From the NCBI RefSeq assembly GCF_002157875.1, contig NZ_CP021376.1, positions 1,895,001 through 1,959,000 of the forward strand: a stretch of DNA of 64,000 nt. Direction: 5' to 3'. This stretch comes from Oceanisphaera avium. Lineage in GTDB: Bacteria > Pseudomonadota > Gammaproteobacteria > Enterobacterales > Aeromonadaceae. The notes under the pieces are model-generated. The model had not been told where the DNA came from. It saw nothing but the letters and a program-made list of their open reading frames with translations, and did no database searches. Below are positions 19,702 to 28,780 of the stretch, piece by piece (within the stretch, counting starts at the first letter, position 1; every line of letters starts with the position of its first letter). Both the position numbers and the translations under genes were made by a program.

Positions 19702-19740
19702 CTAACAATAATGAGTCCTTATTGTTAGGGACTCATTATT
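19702..19740. repeat. Interleaved double palindrome between mepM and the HIT gene
   Basis: Two inverted repeats interlock. CTAACAATAA (19702-19711) pairs with TTATTGTTAG (19719-19728), and AATAATGAGTCC (19707-19718) pairs with GGACTCATTATT (19729-19740). The order is X-Y-X'-Y', so the hairpins exclude each other or could form a pseudoknot. The right end overlaps the stop codon of the HIT gene. It may serve as a two-way terminator, though no T run follows on either side. Confidence 0.7.
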
Positions 19741-20185
19741 AAGCGCTAATAAAATCGGTAAGTTGGCGTAATCTTTGCTGCCATAGGCTGACTTGGCTGT
19801 GCGGTTTTTCATAGGGGTTGGCACTCACCTTGCCCCAAATAGGTGAAGGCCAAGCTGCATCATGACTAAAGCGTGCCACATGATGCACATGCAACTGGGG
19901 CACCATATTACCTAACGCCGCTATATTAATTTTTTCAGCGCCAACACAGGTCTCTAATAGTTGCGCCACGCCACAGGACTCAATCATGAGCTGCTGCTGA
20001 TCAGAGGCACTTAAATGATGCGCTTCACGCAGCGAAGCGCGCTTAGGAACCAAGATTAACCAAGGGTAATGACTGTCGTTGGCCAGTAGCACTCGACATA
20101 AGGGCAGATCCCCTAGCACCAAACAATCCGCGGCTAACTGAGCATGCAATACAAAGCCCTGCTCAGCACCCGAATAATTACTCAT
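19739..20185 (-). CDS. HIT-family hydrolase-like protein
   Basis: Small protein of 148 residues with a histidine-triad core (PQLHVHHVARF near residue 100) followed by DAAWPSPIWG, as in a proteobacterial HIT subgroup. HIT proteins act on nucleotide phosphate esters; the substrate here is not known. I use the ATG at 20185 (MSNYSGAEQGFVLHAQL), which overlaps the stop of the glutaredoxin-like gene. The open frame reaching 20236 only adds sequence lying inside that gene. It is the last member of an erpA operon. Confidence 0.85.
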   Translation of the reverse strand: MSNYSGAEQGFVLHAQLAADCLVLGDLPLCRVLLANDSHYPWLILVPKRASLREAHHLSASDQQQLMIESCGVAQLLETCVGAEKINIAALGNMVPQLHVHHVARFSHDAAWPSPIWGKVSANPYEKPHSQVSLWQQRLRQLTDFISA

Positions 20186-20504
20186 GCTCGCGCTCGGCGT
20201 GGCAGCGTAAATAATGAATAATATCGGCCGACTCATAGAGCCAAAAATATTCTTGAGGCGCAGTTTCTATGCGCAGGCAAGGTACCATACGCTGACCGCC
20301 GCCTTGCATTAAAGCTTGCAAGTGTTCTGGTTGGCTAATATCACACTTTGCTATGGGCAGGTTCAGCTCTTTAATAACGCTTTTTACGCGCTCACAAAAG
20401 GGACACCAGTCTTTTTCATACAGCGCCAATTTGTCAACACTTGCCACTTCTGGGGCAGGGTTTGACTCTGGAGCGTCGCCTTTAAACCAATCGAGTACTG
20501 ACAT
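20178..20504 (-). CDS. Glutaredoxin / GST-N-like thioredoxin-fold protein
   Basis: Protein of 108 residues with a leader of about 25 residues and then a thioredoxin fold: LALYEKDWCPFCERVKSVI (CPFC active site near residue 34-37), the cis-proline MVPCLRIE, and a C-terminal ESADIIHYL helix typical of GST N-domains. It probably uses glutathione for disulfide exchange or deglutathionylation. It starts 15 bases after erpA and overlaps the HIT gene, so a role near iron-sulfur insertion or redox repair is possible; that is inference. Confidence 0.85.
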   Translation of the reverse strand: MSVLDWFKGDAPESNPAPEVASVDKLALYEKDWCPFCERVKSVIKELNLPIAKCDISQPEHLQALMQGGGQRMVPCLRIETAPQEYFWLYESADIIHYLRCHAEREHE

Positions 20505-20519
20505 TACCCACCTCCAAAA

Positions 20520-20864
20520 CTAGATACTAAACGAAGAGCCACAGCCACAGGTACTGGTCGCATTGGGGTTAGTCACCAAAAAGCGCGAGCCGGCTAAACC
20601 GTCAATATAATCAACGGTACCGCCAACTAAGTATTGTAGGCTCATACTATCTACCACCATAATCACGCCGTTTTTTTCAATCACGGTATCGCCATCATTG
20701 GTTTTTTCATCAAAGGTAAAGCCGTATTCAAAGCCCGAACATCCGCCGCCAGTGATATACACCCGTAAGCGCAAATTAGGATTTTCTTCTTCCGTGATCA
20801 AGGCTTGGATCTTAGTGGCTGCCGCATCACTCATTTGAATTGGCAAAGGGATTGCTTCACTCAT
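20520..20864 (-). CDS. erpA: Iron-sulfur cluster insertion protein ErpA
   Basis: A-type carrier that delivers [4Fe-4S]/[2Fe-2S] clusters to apo-enzymes, including isoprenoid enzymes. It has 114 residues, as in E. coli. The three ligand cysteines are in GGGCSG (about residue 42) and in CGCGSS at the C-terminus. Tandem ATG/near-ATG codons lie at the start; I take 20864 ([10 protein letters not shown]). First gene of an erpA-glutaredoxin-HIT set. Confidence 0.96.
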   Translation of the reverse strand: MSEAIPLPIQMSDAAATKIQALITEEENPNLRLRVYITGGGCSGFEYGFTFDEKTNDGDTVIEKNGVIMVVDSMSLQYLVGGTVDYIDGLAGSRFLVTNPNATSTCGCGSSFSI

Positions 20865-20957
20865 CACTACCTCTTGAATTAGTTATCGGCTGAAATTATC
20901 TAATACCCGACTAAACAGATCAAGTATTGTCAGCCCAGTTCAATTACCCGTTTCACT

Positions 20958-21593
20958 TCATTCACTTTCAAAGGTGGGCCAATTTAAGCTAAGCGTACGC
21001 AGCGCTTTGCCATCCAAGTCTAACTGCAACTCTAGCGTTTGCGCCTGACTGTCGCTGGGCAACTGTAGTTGCCCGCTTAGCACTTGGAAATGGCGAAAAT
21101 CCAAGGTAACAGGGGCTACGCCTAATACTTCATCATTGAGTACCACAGACACCCCATTTTGTAAGGCGCGTACTTTAATTCGCGCCACACCCGTAATACG
21201 TTTATCGGTCTTGCTCGGCTGTAACAATACCAGTCGGTAAGAAAATAAGCCCGTCTGCGATAAAGGGGTGATGTCTTCTTGGGCTAATAACAACTCAGCA
21301 CTACCATCGCTGGCTAGCACTTGTCGATATAGCGCCAACTGCTGAGTCTGGGCGCTAAGTTGTTGCGATTGCTGCTCTAATTGGGCTAGCTGACTGGCTT
21401 GGGAAGCGAGTAATGCTTGCAGCTCTACTCTAAGAGCCAGCACTTCTTGGCGCTGGCGCTCCCCTTGGGCTTGCTGCTGAGCTAGCATTTGAGATTGTTC
21501 ATAATAACCTTGGCCGCCGATAAGCAGCGCAATGCCTAAGAGTACGCAAGCCAGCCCACACCCGAGCAAACGCCGATCGATGGCTTTAGTCAT
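20958..21593 (-). CDS. Membrane-anchored coiled-coil protein (DUF6776-like)
   Basis: Protein of 211 residues with one N-terminal transmembrane helix (about 9-29, LLGCGLACVLLGIALLIGG), then a Gln/Ala/Leu-rich coiled coil (about 33-90), then a beta-rich periplasmic domain with FSYRLVLLQPSKTDKRITG and FRHFQVLSGQL. This architecture matches a conserved gammaproteobacterial family (I believe DUF6776); its function is not established. It stands between erpA and the divergent hemL. Confidence 0.7.
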   Translation of the reverse strand: MTKAIDRRLLGCGLACVLLGIALLIGGQGYYEQSQMLAQQQAQGERQRQEVLALRVELQALLASQASQLAQLEQQSQQLSAQTQQLALYRQVLASDGSAELLLAQEDITPLSQTGLFSYRLVLLQPSKTDKRITGVARIKVRALQNGVSVVLNDEVLGVAPVTLDFRHFQVLSGQLQLPSDSQAQTLELQLDLDGKALRTLSLNWPTFESE

Positions 21594-21761
21594 AATGAAC
21601 TCCTAGCGGATAAGAGCAAATTGTGCCAAAGGTCTTAGCCGCGCGCCAGCTTTAGCGTAATAAAGGACAACACAGCTGCATTCAAGCGCCGCCCAGTTTT
21701 TGTTATAGTCTGCCCACCTTGGCAGCAGTTGCCGCTTCAGCTCATTTCAAAGGATGCTTAC

Positions 21762-23048
21762 ATGTCTAAGTCTGATGACTTATTTGCAAAGGCCCGCCTC
21801 GTCATTCCTGGCGGCGTAAACTCTCCGGTGCGCGCCTTTAATGGTGTCGGCGGTACACCTCGCTTTATTGAACGCGCCGAAGGGGCTTATATTTTTGACG
21901 CCGATGGCCAATCCTATGTGGACTATATCGGCTCTTGGGGACCGATGATCTTAGGTCATAACGCGCCTGTAGTGCGTGAGGCTGTTATTGAAGCTGTGCA
22001 GCGCGGTTTAAGCTTCGGTGCGCCCACGGCCAGTGAAGTAACCATGGCAGAAAAAGTAAAAGAATTAGTGCCCTCCATGGAGCTGACCCGCATGGTGAAC
22101 TCTGGCACCGAAGCGACCATGAGTGCAATCCGCTTAGCCCGCGGCTTTACTGGGCGCGATAAAATTTTAAAATTTGAAGGCTGCTACCACGGCCATGCGG
22201 ACTGTTTATTAGTGAAAGCGGGCTCAGGTGCACTGACGCTAGGCCAACCTAACTCGCCTGGCGTACCGGCAGATTTTGCTAAACACACGCTTACCGCCAC
22301 TTATAACGATGTAGACTCAGTAAGAGCGGCTTTTGCCGCCGCACCTAATGATATTGCCTGCATTATCGTCGAGCCCATTGCCGGTAATATGAATTGCATT
22401 CCGCCTGCAGACGGCTTCTTACAAGGCTTGCGCGAAATTTGTGATCAATACGGTGCTTTGCTTATTTTCGATGAGGTGATGTGCGGCTTTCGCGTGGCCT
22501 TAGGCGGTGCTCAGCAACGCTATGGCGTAACTCCTGACTTAACCACTTTGGGTAAAATCATCGGCGGCGGTATGCCAGTGGGTGCCTTTGGTGGTCGTCG
22601 TGAGGTAATGGAGCATTTAGCGCCTATGGGTCCTGTTTATCAGGCTGGGACGTTATCGGGCAACCCCATCGCCATGGCGGCGGGTCTGGCTACATTGAAC
22701 GCCCTTAGCAAGCCAGGCCTTCATCAACAATTAGAAGCCAACACTCAAGCGCTCGTTAAGGGCTTGCAAGCGGCGGCAGATAAACATGGCATTGCTTTTA
22801 CTACCACACAAGTGGGCGCTATGTTTGGCTTTTTCTTTACCACTGAAAAAGACATCCACAGTTATGAGCAAGTGATGAACTGTGATGTAGACGCCTTTAA
22901 ACGCTTCTTCCATTTGATGTTAGAGCAAGGGGTATACTTAGCACCTTCTGCTTTTGAAGCAGGCTTTATGTCGCTCGCCCACGGCGAGCAAGAAATTGCC
23001 CACACCTTAGCAGCGGCAGAGAGTGCCTTTGCTGCAATGAAAGCTTAA
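21762..23048 (+). CDS. hemL: Glutamate-1-semialdehyde 2,1-aminomutase
   Basis: PLP enzyme that makes 5-aminolevulinate in the C5 heme pathway; 428 residues. Motifs are [11 protein letters not shown] at the start, [16 protein letters not shown], the pyridine-binding FDEVMCGFR, and the PLP lysine in [13 protein letters not shown] near 265. Start chosen at 21762 because a ribosome site AAGGATG precedes it and [11 protein letters not shown] is typical; the frame opens earlier at 21729. Followed by a strong palindromic terminator. Confidence 0.97.
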   Translation: MSKSDDLFAKARLVIPGGVNSPVRAFNGVGGTPRFIERAEGAYIFDADGQSYVDYIGSWGPMILGHNAPVVREAVIEAVQRGLSFGAPTASEVTMAEKVKELVPSMELTRMVNSGTEATMSAIRLARGFTGRDKILKFEGCYHGHADCLLVKAGSGALTLGQPNSPGVPADFAKHTLTATYNDVDSVRAAFAAAPNDIACIIVEPIAGNMNCIPPADGFLQGLREICDQYGALLIFDEVMCGFRVALGGAQQRYGVTPDLTTLGKIIGGGMPVGAFGGRREVMEHLAPMGPVYQAGTLSGNPIAMAAGLATLNALSKPGLHQQLEANTQALVKGLQAAADKHGIAFTTTQVGAMFGFFFTTEKDIHSYEQVMNCDVDAFKRFFHLMLEQGVYLAPSAFEAGFMSLAHGEQEIAHTLAAAESAFAAMKA

Positions 23049-23134
23049 GGGTTTTTTAAGGCGACAATTAACACAGCCCGCCTTTTACTTCTTAGTGGCG
23101 CTTACTTTAAGTGGGGCGCACTATCGCTAATAAA

Positions 23135-23158
23135 AAAGCCTCCTAATTAGGAGGCTTT
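23135..23158. terminator. Bidirectional terminator between hemL and mrcB
   Basis: Perfect 24-bp palindrome AAAGCCTCCTAA/TTAGGAGGCTTT. On the minus strand it is followed by six T, so it serves mrcB best; on the plus strand the tail (TTTAATATA) is weaker but usable for hemL. Confidence 0.8.
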
Positions 23159-23178
23159 AATATAAGCGGCTGCCATTA

Positions 23179-25521
23179 TTATCTTGCGAAGTTAAAGATA
23201 TCTTTTAGCCAATCACCAATTTGCTCACCCGCAGCCGGAATATCGTAAGTGGGCGTAGCCGGTCGACAACCCCGTATGGGCGGTAAGTCGGCAGACTTTG
23301 CCGGTAATAACCGCGTTTGCTCGCATCTTGGGTCGGCAGGCTGGCCATCGCTATATGCAAAATTCACCTGCTCAACCCCTTGCGGTTGAGTTAGCTCAAG
23401 TGAGTCGACACCTCGGCTATCTAAATAACGGCTATACACCCGCAGCGCGCCACTGGCACCCGTTAATCCGGTAGTGCCATTATTATCTAACCCTACCCAC
23501 ACACTGGCGAGCTCTTCATTATCTAAGCCGGCATACCAAGCATCCCGCAGATCGTTAGTGGTACCCGTTTTACCGGCCATTACTCGGTTAGGAAAGCGCG
23601 CCGCCAAATGGGCTGCGGTACCGCCACCGACCACTTTTGTCATGGCATATAGCGCTAAGTAACCCGCATCGGGATCTAAGACTTGGGTAGCTTTGGCCGT
23701 GTGTTGGTAAACCAGTTCACCTTGATTATCTTGAATTGCTCGAATAGAAGTAAGAGGCTGATATAAGCCTTGGTTAGCCAAAGTTAAGTACAGCTGGTTT
23801 ACTTCAAACGGCGTTAACTCCAGGGTGCCTAACATTAACGACGGATAAGCCGGAATAGATTGGCGCACTCCCATGCGCTCTAAGCCTTTAATGATTTTAT
23901 CTAAACCCACCGCCATCCCTATGTTGACGGTCGGTACGTTAAGAGATTTAGCAAGCGCATCCACAAACATCACCTGTCCGCGGAATTTACGATCATAGTT
24001 ATTAGGCTTCCATACTTGTCCGCCTTCACTGCGCAAGCTTATCGGTTGGTCTTTAATGGCACTGCCTAAAGTAAAGCCGGATGCCAATGCTTGAGCATAG
24101 ACAGGCGGCTTAATTAAGGAGCCAATGGCACGGCGTGCCGACAATGCTCGGTTAAAGCCAGCATAGCTGGGGTCGGCACCGCCCACGACGGCACTCACCT
24201 CTCCTTTTCGCCAATTACTGACCACCATGGCCGCTTCTAAATCCGATTTTTTAGTATTCGCACGCAGCTGTTTTACTTGCTCGGCGATAGCTTGCTCGGC
24301 GCTGTGCTGAGCAATAGGGTCAAGACTACTAAAAATCTTCAAGCCATTTTGATTTAAAAATTCATTACCAAATCGCTCTTGCAACTCTTGGCGCAACAAG
24401 CCCATAAATGCCGGCGTACGGCCATAGCCCATGCGTCCACGCTCAATGAGGCGCAGTGGCGCCCCACTGGCCTGCTCATAAGTGGCGCGATCAATATGGC
24501 CATCATTTGCCAGCAGGCGCAGCACCAAGTCACGGCGATCTCTCGCACGCTCACTGTTGCGCCAAGGATCGTAATAAGAGGGACCTTTTACCAAAGCCAC
24601 CATTAACGCGATTTGATCGGGATTTAACTCATTAAGCGGTAAGCCAAAATAAAAATAACTGGCTAAACCAAATCCATAAACGCCTTGGTTACCATTTTGG
24701 CCTAAGTAAACCTCATTTAAGTAAGCTTCTAAGATTTCATCTTTGTCATAGCGAAAATCAATAATTAGCGCCATGTAGGCTTCTTGTACCTTGCGCCATA
24801 AGCTGCGATCGGGCGTTAAAAATAAGTTTTTAGCAAGTTGCTGGGTCAGCGTACTGCCCCCTTGTATAGTGCGACCCGCCTTTAAGTTAACCACCAAAGC
24901 CCGTATTATCGCCATGGGCGACACGCCATCATGTTTATAAAAATCTCGGTCTTCTACGGTGATTAGCGCAGTTTTTAATAACTCAGGCACTTGGTCTAAG
25001 CGCACCAGTAAGCGGTCTTCTCGCTTATCAACATTCAGTCGGTCTAACAGCACCGGGTCCATTCGCGCATAGCCCAACTCACGACCATTGACCGGATTTT
25101 TAATCGCTTGTAGGCGTTGTCCGGCAAAGGTAAGTGAAATTTGGCGCGCATCTTCTGGCCCATCAGAAAAGTTAAAAGAACGACGGTGAATATCAATGCG
25201 ACTGTTATTCGCAAAATATTCCCCAGGTCCACTAGGACTGTCTACTTTACGATAATTAAGCATTTGCAGCTCACGCAGCATTTGAGCGTGAGAGAGCTTT
25301 TGTCCAGGGAATAATTCTAAGGGTCGGCTATATACTAATGCTGGCAATGCCCACTTTTGGCCTTCAAAACGCTCACGCACTTGGCTATCTAAATAGATAC
25401 CAAAAACCCCCATCAGTACCGCCATCACCAGTGCGACCTTAAGCAACAAGCCCCAGCCAAAGCGGCGCTGTTCAAGCGGTTTTTTCTTGGTGCTTTTCTT
25501 AGTTCGAGTCTGTTTTGCCAT
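23179..25521 (-). CDS. mrcB: Penicillin-binding protein 1B (bifunctional transglycosylase/transpeptidase)
   Basis: Class A peptidoglycan synthase, 780 residues. It has a basic cytoplasmic tail (KKSTKKK), one transmembrane helix (about 26-44) and a UB2H regulatory domain (LELFPGQKLSHAQMLRELQML) that binds LpoB in E. coli. The GT51 domain has catalytic Glu in VEDRDFYKHDG, and the transpeptidase has the SLIK serine motif near 475, SLN, and KTGTT near 650. It follows hrpB by 2 bases, as in E. coli order. Confidence 0.96.
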   Translation of the reverse strand: MAKQTRTKKSTKKKPLEQRRFGWGLLLKVALVMAVLMGVFGIYLDSQVRERFEGQKWALPALVYSRPLELFPGQKLSHAQMLRELQMLNYRKVDSPSGPGEYFANNSRIDIHRRSFNFSDGPEDARQISLTFAGQRLQAIKNPVNGRELGYARMDPVLLDRLNVDKREDRLLVRLDQVPELLKTALITVEDRDFYKHDGVSPMAIIRALVVNLKAGRTIQGGSTLTQQLAKNLFLTPDRSLWRKVQEAYMALIIDFRYDKDEILEAYLNEVYLGQNGNQGVYGFGLASYFYFGLPLNELNPDQIALMVALVKGPSYYDPWRNSERARDRRDLVLRLLANDGHIDRATYEQASGAPLRLIERGRMGYGRTPAFMGLLRQELQERFGNEFLNQNGLKIFSSLDPIAQHSAEQAIAEQVKQLRANTKKSDLEAAMVVSNWRKGEVSAVVGGADPSYAGFNRALSARRAIGSLIKPPVYAQALASGFTLGSAIKDQPISLRSEGGQVWKPNNYDRKFRGQVMFVDALAKSLNVPTVNIGMAVGLDKIIKGLERMGVRQSIPAYPSLMLGTLELTPFEVNQLYLTLANQGLYQPLTSIRAIQDNQGELVYQHTAKATQVLDPDAGYLALYAMTKVVGGGTAAHLAARFPNRVMAGKTGTTNDLRDAWYAGLDNEELASVWVGLDNNGTTGLTGASGALRVYSRYLDSRGVDSLELTQPQGVEQVNFAYSDGQPADPRCEQTRLLPAKSADLPPIRGCRPATPTYDIPAAGEQIGDWLKDIFNFAR

Positions 25522-25523
25522 AA

Positions 25524-27941
25524 TCAGTGCTTATTATGCCTCTTGGTATACTGGGTTGGCGCTGTGGTAGCTGGATTATCAGGCCAGTGGTGTTTGGGGT
25601 AGCGCCCCCGCATTTCTTTTTTAACATCTTCATAAGACCCGGCCCAAAATGCTGCCAGATCTCGAGTAATTTGTAGTGGTCGCCGAGCGGGCGATAACAG
25701 CTCAAGCACTAAAGACACTCGACCTTGTGCTAGCTGAGGGCTATCAGAGCGGCCAAACATTTCTTGTAAGCGCACCGGCAGCACCGGATCTTGCTCTGCT
25801 CGATAGCGAATTCGCACTTGAGTGCCAGTCGCGAGCGTCAGTGAGCCGGGTAGCAGAGTATCCAGCAATTGCTGTTGTGACCAGTCCAGTTGTGCTTTAA
25901 ATATTTGCAGCCAAGGCAGTCGTGATAACTCCTCCCAACGACTAAGCCCCATCAAATAAGGCAATAACCACAGCTCGGCCCTTGCCAACCAGTGTTTTTC
26001 ATCAGCGGGAGAAAAGCCATGATCGGCCAGTTTTTGTCCTGCCAGCTTCAATCGCAACCAGTATTGCTGACTCTGTTCATCAAGAGGCAGCGCTTGCCAC
26101 CCTCGTTTTTGGAGCTCTGCTAATAGACACTGGGCTTTTTGTTCGCCACTTAGGTTAGTTAAGGGCGTACGCTTTAAAATTAAGTTACCAAAACAGGCTT
26201 GTTGCTCGGCCCGCACCCGGTTAGCTTCATCATCCCACACTAAATAGGCTCGCTCAGAAAAATAGCTCGCTGCGGCTTCTTCAAGTTGAGCGAAGGTTAT
26301 GGGCTCACTCGCTTGGATTATTACGCCATTATCATTTTTACTTAAGTCGGCCACGGCTAATAATTCTTTACCGCTTAGCGGACTGGCGAGGGGCAAGCTG
26401 GCCGTTAAACCATTGGCTAAGCCATATCGTTGGGCATTGCGAAGTAGCGCCACTCGTTGCGGATAAACACTGGCTAGTAATGCTCCAACATGCTGAGTGC
26501 TAGGCAGACTAGGTGTAGCATTTAAGCGCTTAAACCAACGCAGAGCGGTTTTTTTAAGTGCACTTTGCTGCGCTAAAATTTGCCCAGACAAAGGGCCGTT
26601 ATCTAAGCGATGCTCTTCTAATAAGCTGACTAGATAAACACCGTCGGCCAACGCCCCTGCCTTGCCTTGTGCTTGCCACGCTTTTGCATTCACTAGCAAC
26701 AAGCCCAAGGGAGCTTCGCTGCCTAAACGCCATACTTGTTGGCCTAATGCGGTGAGCTTATCGGCGTTTAATAAGCCTAGTGCGCTTAATTGTTGGCGGG
26801 CCGCAGCGAGCAAAGCAGCAGGCGGCGCACTGAGCAGTGCTAATTGTTCAGGGGCACAGCCCCATGCGGCACATTCCATCACAAAGCGGGTAAGACAACT
26901 GAGTTCAATCTCTGCAGGGCGGCGCTGGGCTAAGCGAGGCTGTTGCTCTTCGGACCATAGACGCACACACCATCCGGGCTGCATGCGCCCAGCGCGCCCT
27001 GCTCTTTGGGTAGCCGAGCCTTGGCTAATAAAGCGAGTGGTTAAGCGGCTAATATCTGATTGCGGCTCATACTCAGCGCGACGTTCCAAACCTGAGTCAA
27101 CCACAATGCTAATGCCCTCAATCGTGAGTGAGGTTTCTGCCACATTGGTGGCTAACACCACTTTGCGCCGCCCCGCTGCACAGGCGCTAATGGCTCGCCG
27201 CTGTTCGGCCAAACTTAATCGGCCATATAAAGGCCTAAGCTCCACCTCATCACGGGCCGCCAAACCATGATGTTGTAGCCAGCGTAGCGTATCGGCAATT
27301 TCGCGCTCTCCCGGTAAAAAAGCCAATACGCTACCCGAGTGCTCTTCCAAGGCCGCTACAATAGCTCTGCCCATGCTTTCATCAAGAGGTTGCTGCAAAT
27401 TGCGCGGCTGATAACTAACAGTGACCGGAAAACTACGTCCTTGGCTTTTAATAACAACGGCATTAGGTAATAGTTCATCCAACGCCAAGCCTTCTAGGGT
27501 GGCAGACATCACTAAAATACCAAGGTCATCGCGTAACTGCTGGCTTTCAAGGGCAAAGGCAAGAGCCAATTCCGCTTGTAGACTACGTTCATGAAACTCA
27601 TCAAAAATCAGTAAGTCCACACCGCTCAGCTCAGGATCCGCTTGTAGCATACGGGTCAGCACCCCTTCGGTCACCACTTCTAAGCGCGTTGTACTACTCA
27701 CTCGACTCTCGCCGCGCATGCGATAACCTACTTGGTTACCCAGCTCTTCCCCCAGTTGATTCGCCAAATATTGGGCAATAGTACGAGCCGCCAAGCGCCT
27801 TGGCTCCAATAGAATAATGCGCCCTACAAGCTCAGGTTGCGCCAACAACCATAATGGCAAGCCCGTAGACTTACCCGCCCCAGGCGGAGCTTCTAAGATA
27901 ATGTGCGCAGCATTTAAGGCCGCCTTTAATTCTGGCAGCAC
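25524..27941 (-). CDS. hrpB: ATP-dependent RNA helicase HrpB
   Basis: DEAH-box helicase of about 805 residues. Motifs: PPGAGKST (Walker A), DEFHER (motif II), SATLEG (III), QRAGRAGR (VI), then the HA2 and HrpB-specific C-terminal regions. The first standard start is GTG at 27941, but the conserved N-terminus appears to continue upstream in frame (SSLPIAHVLPEL, like E. coli SSLPVAAVLPEL) to a stop at 27999-28001 with no ATG, GTG or TTG. The true start is therefore unresolved; see findings. It is transcribed with mrcB. Confidence 0.92.
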   Translation of the reverse strand: MLPELKAALNAAHIILEAPPGAGKSTGLPLWLLAQPELVGRIILLEPRRLAARTIAQYLANQLGEELGNQVGYRMRGESRVSSTTRLEVVTEGVLTRMLQADPELSGVDLLIFDEFHERSLQAELALAFALESQQLRDDLGILVMSATLEGLALDELLPNAVVIKSQGRSFPVTVSYQPRNLQQPLDESMGRAIVAALEEHSGSVLAFLPGEREIADTLRWLQHHGLAARDEVELRPLYGRLSLAEQRRAISACAAGRRKVVLATNVAETSLTIEGISIVVDSGLERRAEYEPQSDISRLTTRFISQGSATQRAGRAGRMQPGWCVRLWSEEQQPRLAQRRPAEIELSCLTRFVMECAAWGCAPEQLALLSAPPAALLAAARQQLSALGLLNADKLTALGQQVWRLGSEAPLGLLLVNAKAWQAQGKAGALADGVYLVSLLEEHRLDNGPLSGQILAQQSALKKTALRWFKRLNATPSLPSTQHVGALLASVYPQRVALLRNAQRYGLANGLTASLPLASPLSGKELLAVADLSKNDNGVIIQASEPITFAQLEEAAASYFSERAYLVWDDEANRVRAEQQACFGNLILKRTPLTNLSGEQKAQCLLAELQKRGWQALPLDEQSQQYWLRLKLAGQKLADHGFSPADEKHWLARAELWLLPYLMGLSRWEELSRLPWLQIFKAQLDWSQQQLLDTLLPGSLTLATGTQVRIRYRAEQDPVLPVRLQEMFGRSDSPQLAQGRVSLVLELLSPARRPLQITRDLAAFWAGSYEDVKKEMRGRYPKHHWPDNPATTAPTQYTKRHNKH

Positions 27942-28001
27942 GTGGGCGATGGGCAGCGACGAGATGTTTGAGCTTAAGATAGTGATACCTAAGGTGCATT
28001 A

Positions 28002-28258
28002 GCTTAACGAGGAGAAGACCGATAAAAAGCGGCTATATAGTGCCAAATATCCCGATAAATTGCATTACTCAGCACAGTTTTTTATCGCCATAATTCAGTG
28101 CATTTATGAGGGACAGCTTTTATAACAAGGGCGGTACTCTTTAGCGCTCAAAGACCTATCCTAGGAGTTAAGTGTCTGCTATCACGCCTTCTTTTTAATT
28201 TGCCAAAGTAACAGCCACTGGTCAGTATGCGGTTATTACTTACTATTAGGAGGTGGGT
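28002..28258. other. Intergenic region between divergent hrpB and thpR
   Basis: About 260 bases. It must hold outward promoters for hrpB-mrcB and thpR. I could not assign -35/-10 pairs with confidence, and I see no RNA gene, repeat or ORF longer than about 12 codons. The right end is the strong thpR ribosome site TTAGGAGG at 28246-28253. Confidence 0.4.
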
Positions 28259-28780
28259 TTGAGCTGCGATTATTCCCGCTTATTCTTAGCATTCCCCGCC
28301 ACTGAGCTCAGTGAGTCATTGAGCTTACTTCAAGACCAACTGGCGCTTCCTGGACGACGAGTCCCCGTTCATCAATTTCATTTAACTTTGCGTTTTTTAG
28401 GAGCGCTCACGCCTACACAGTTTGATTCTTTGCATCGGCAACTATCGGGGGTGCGCTTAGCTAAATTTCATTTACGTCTAGATAATTTAGGCTATTTCCC
28501 TAAGGCGCAAGTGGCTTGGTTAGGGCCGACCAGAGTACCTACAGCACTGAGCACTCTCTATCAAGAGTTGTTATTACGCTGTGCTTCGTTGCGTTTAGCT
28601 AAGCCCCATAAAGCTTATCGGCCGCACGTGAGTGTATATCGTAATACCCCCGCGCCTCCTCGGATTACCATTAGCCCGCTCGCCTTTAGCCCGCCCTATT
28701 TAGCCTTATACAATTCCACTGCCAGTGAGCAAGGTGTGCACTATGAAGAATTAGCACGCTGGCCCTTAGTAAAAAGTTAA
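28259..28780 (+). CDS. thpR: RNA 2',3'-cyclic phosphodiesterase (2'-5' RNA ligase family)
   Basis: 2H phosphoesterase of about 173 residues acting on RNA 2',3'-cyclic phosphates. The two histidine motifs are FHLTLRFLG (about 38-46) and YRPHVSVYR (about 120). I choose TTG at 28259: the perfect ribosome site AGGAGG (28248-28253) is 5 bases before it, whereas the GTG at 28253 overlaps that site. No ATG is available at the start. It converges with sfsA, their ends overlapping by 4 bases. Confidence 0.9.
   Translation: MSCDYSRLFLAFPATELSESLSLLQDQLALPGRRVPVHQFHLTLRFLGALTPTQFDSLHRQLSGVRLAKFHLRLDNLGYFPKAQVAWLGPTRVPTALSTLYQELLLRCASLRLAKPHKAYRPHVSVYRNTPAPPRITISPLAFSPPYLALYNSTASEQGVHYEELARWPLVKS

Noticed and set aside
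26662..27270. 202-codon plus-strand frame inside hrpB
   Set aside because: Composition is Ser/Arg/Ala-rich shadow sequence opposite the helicase; no motif.
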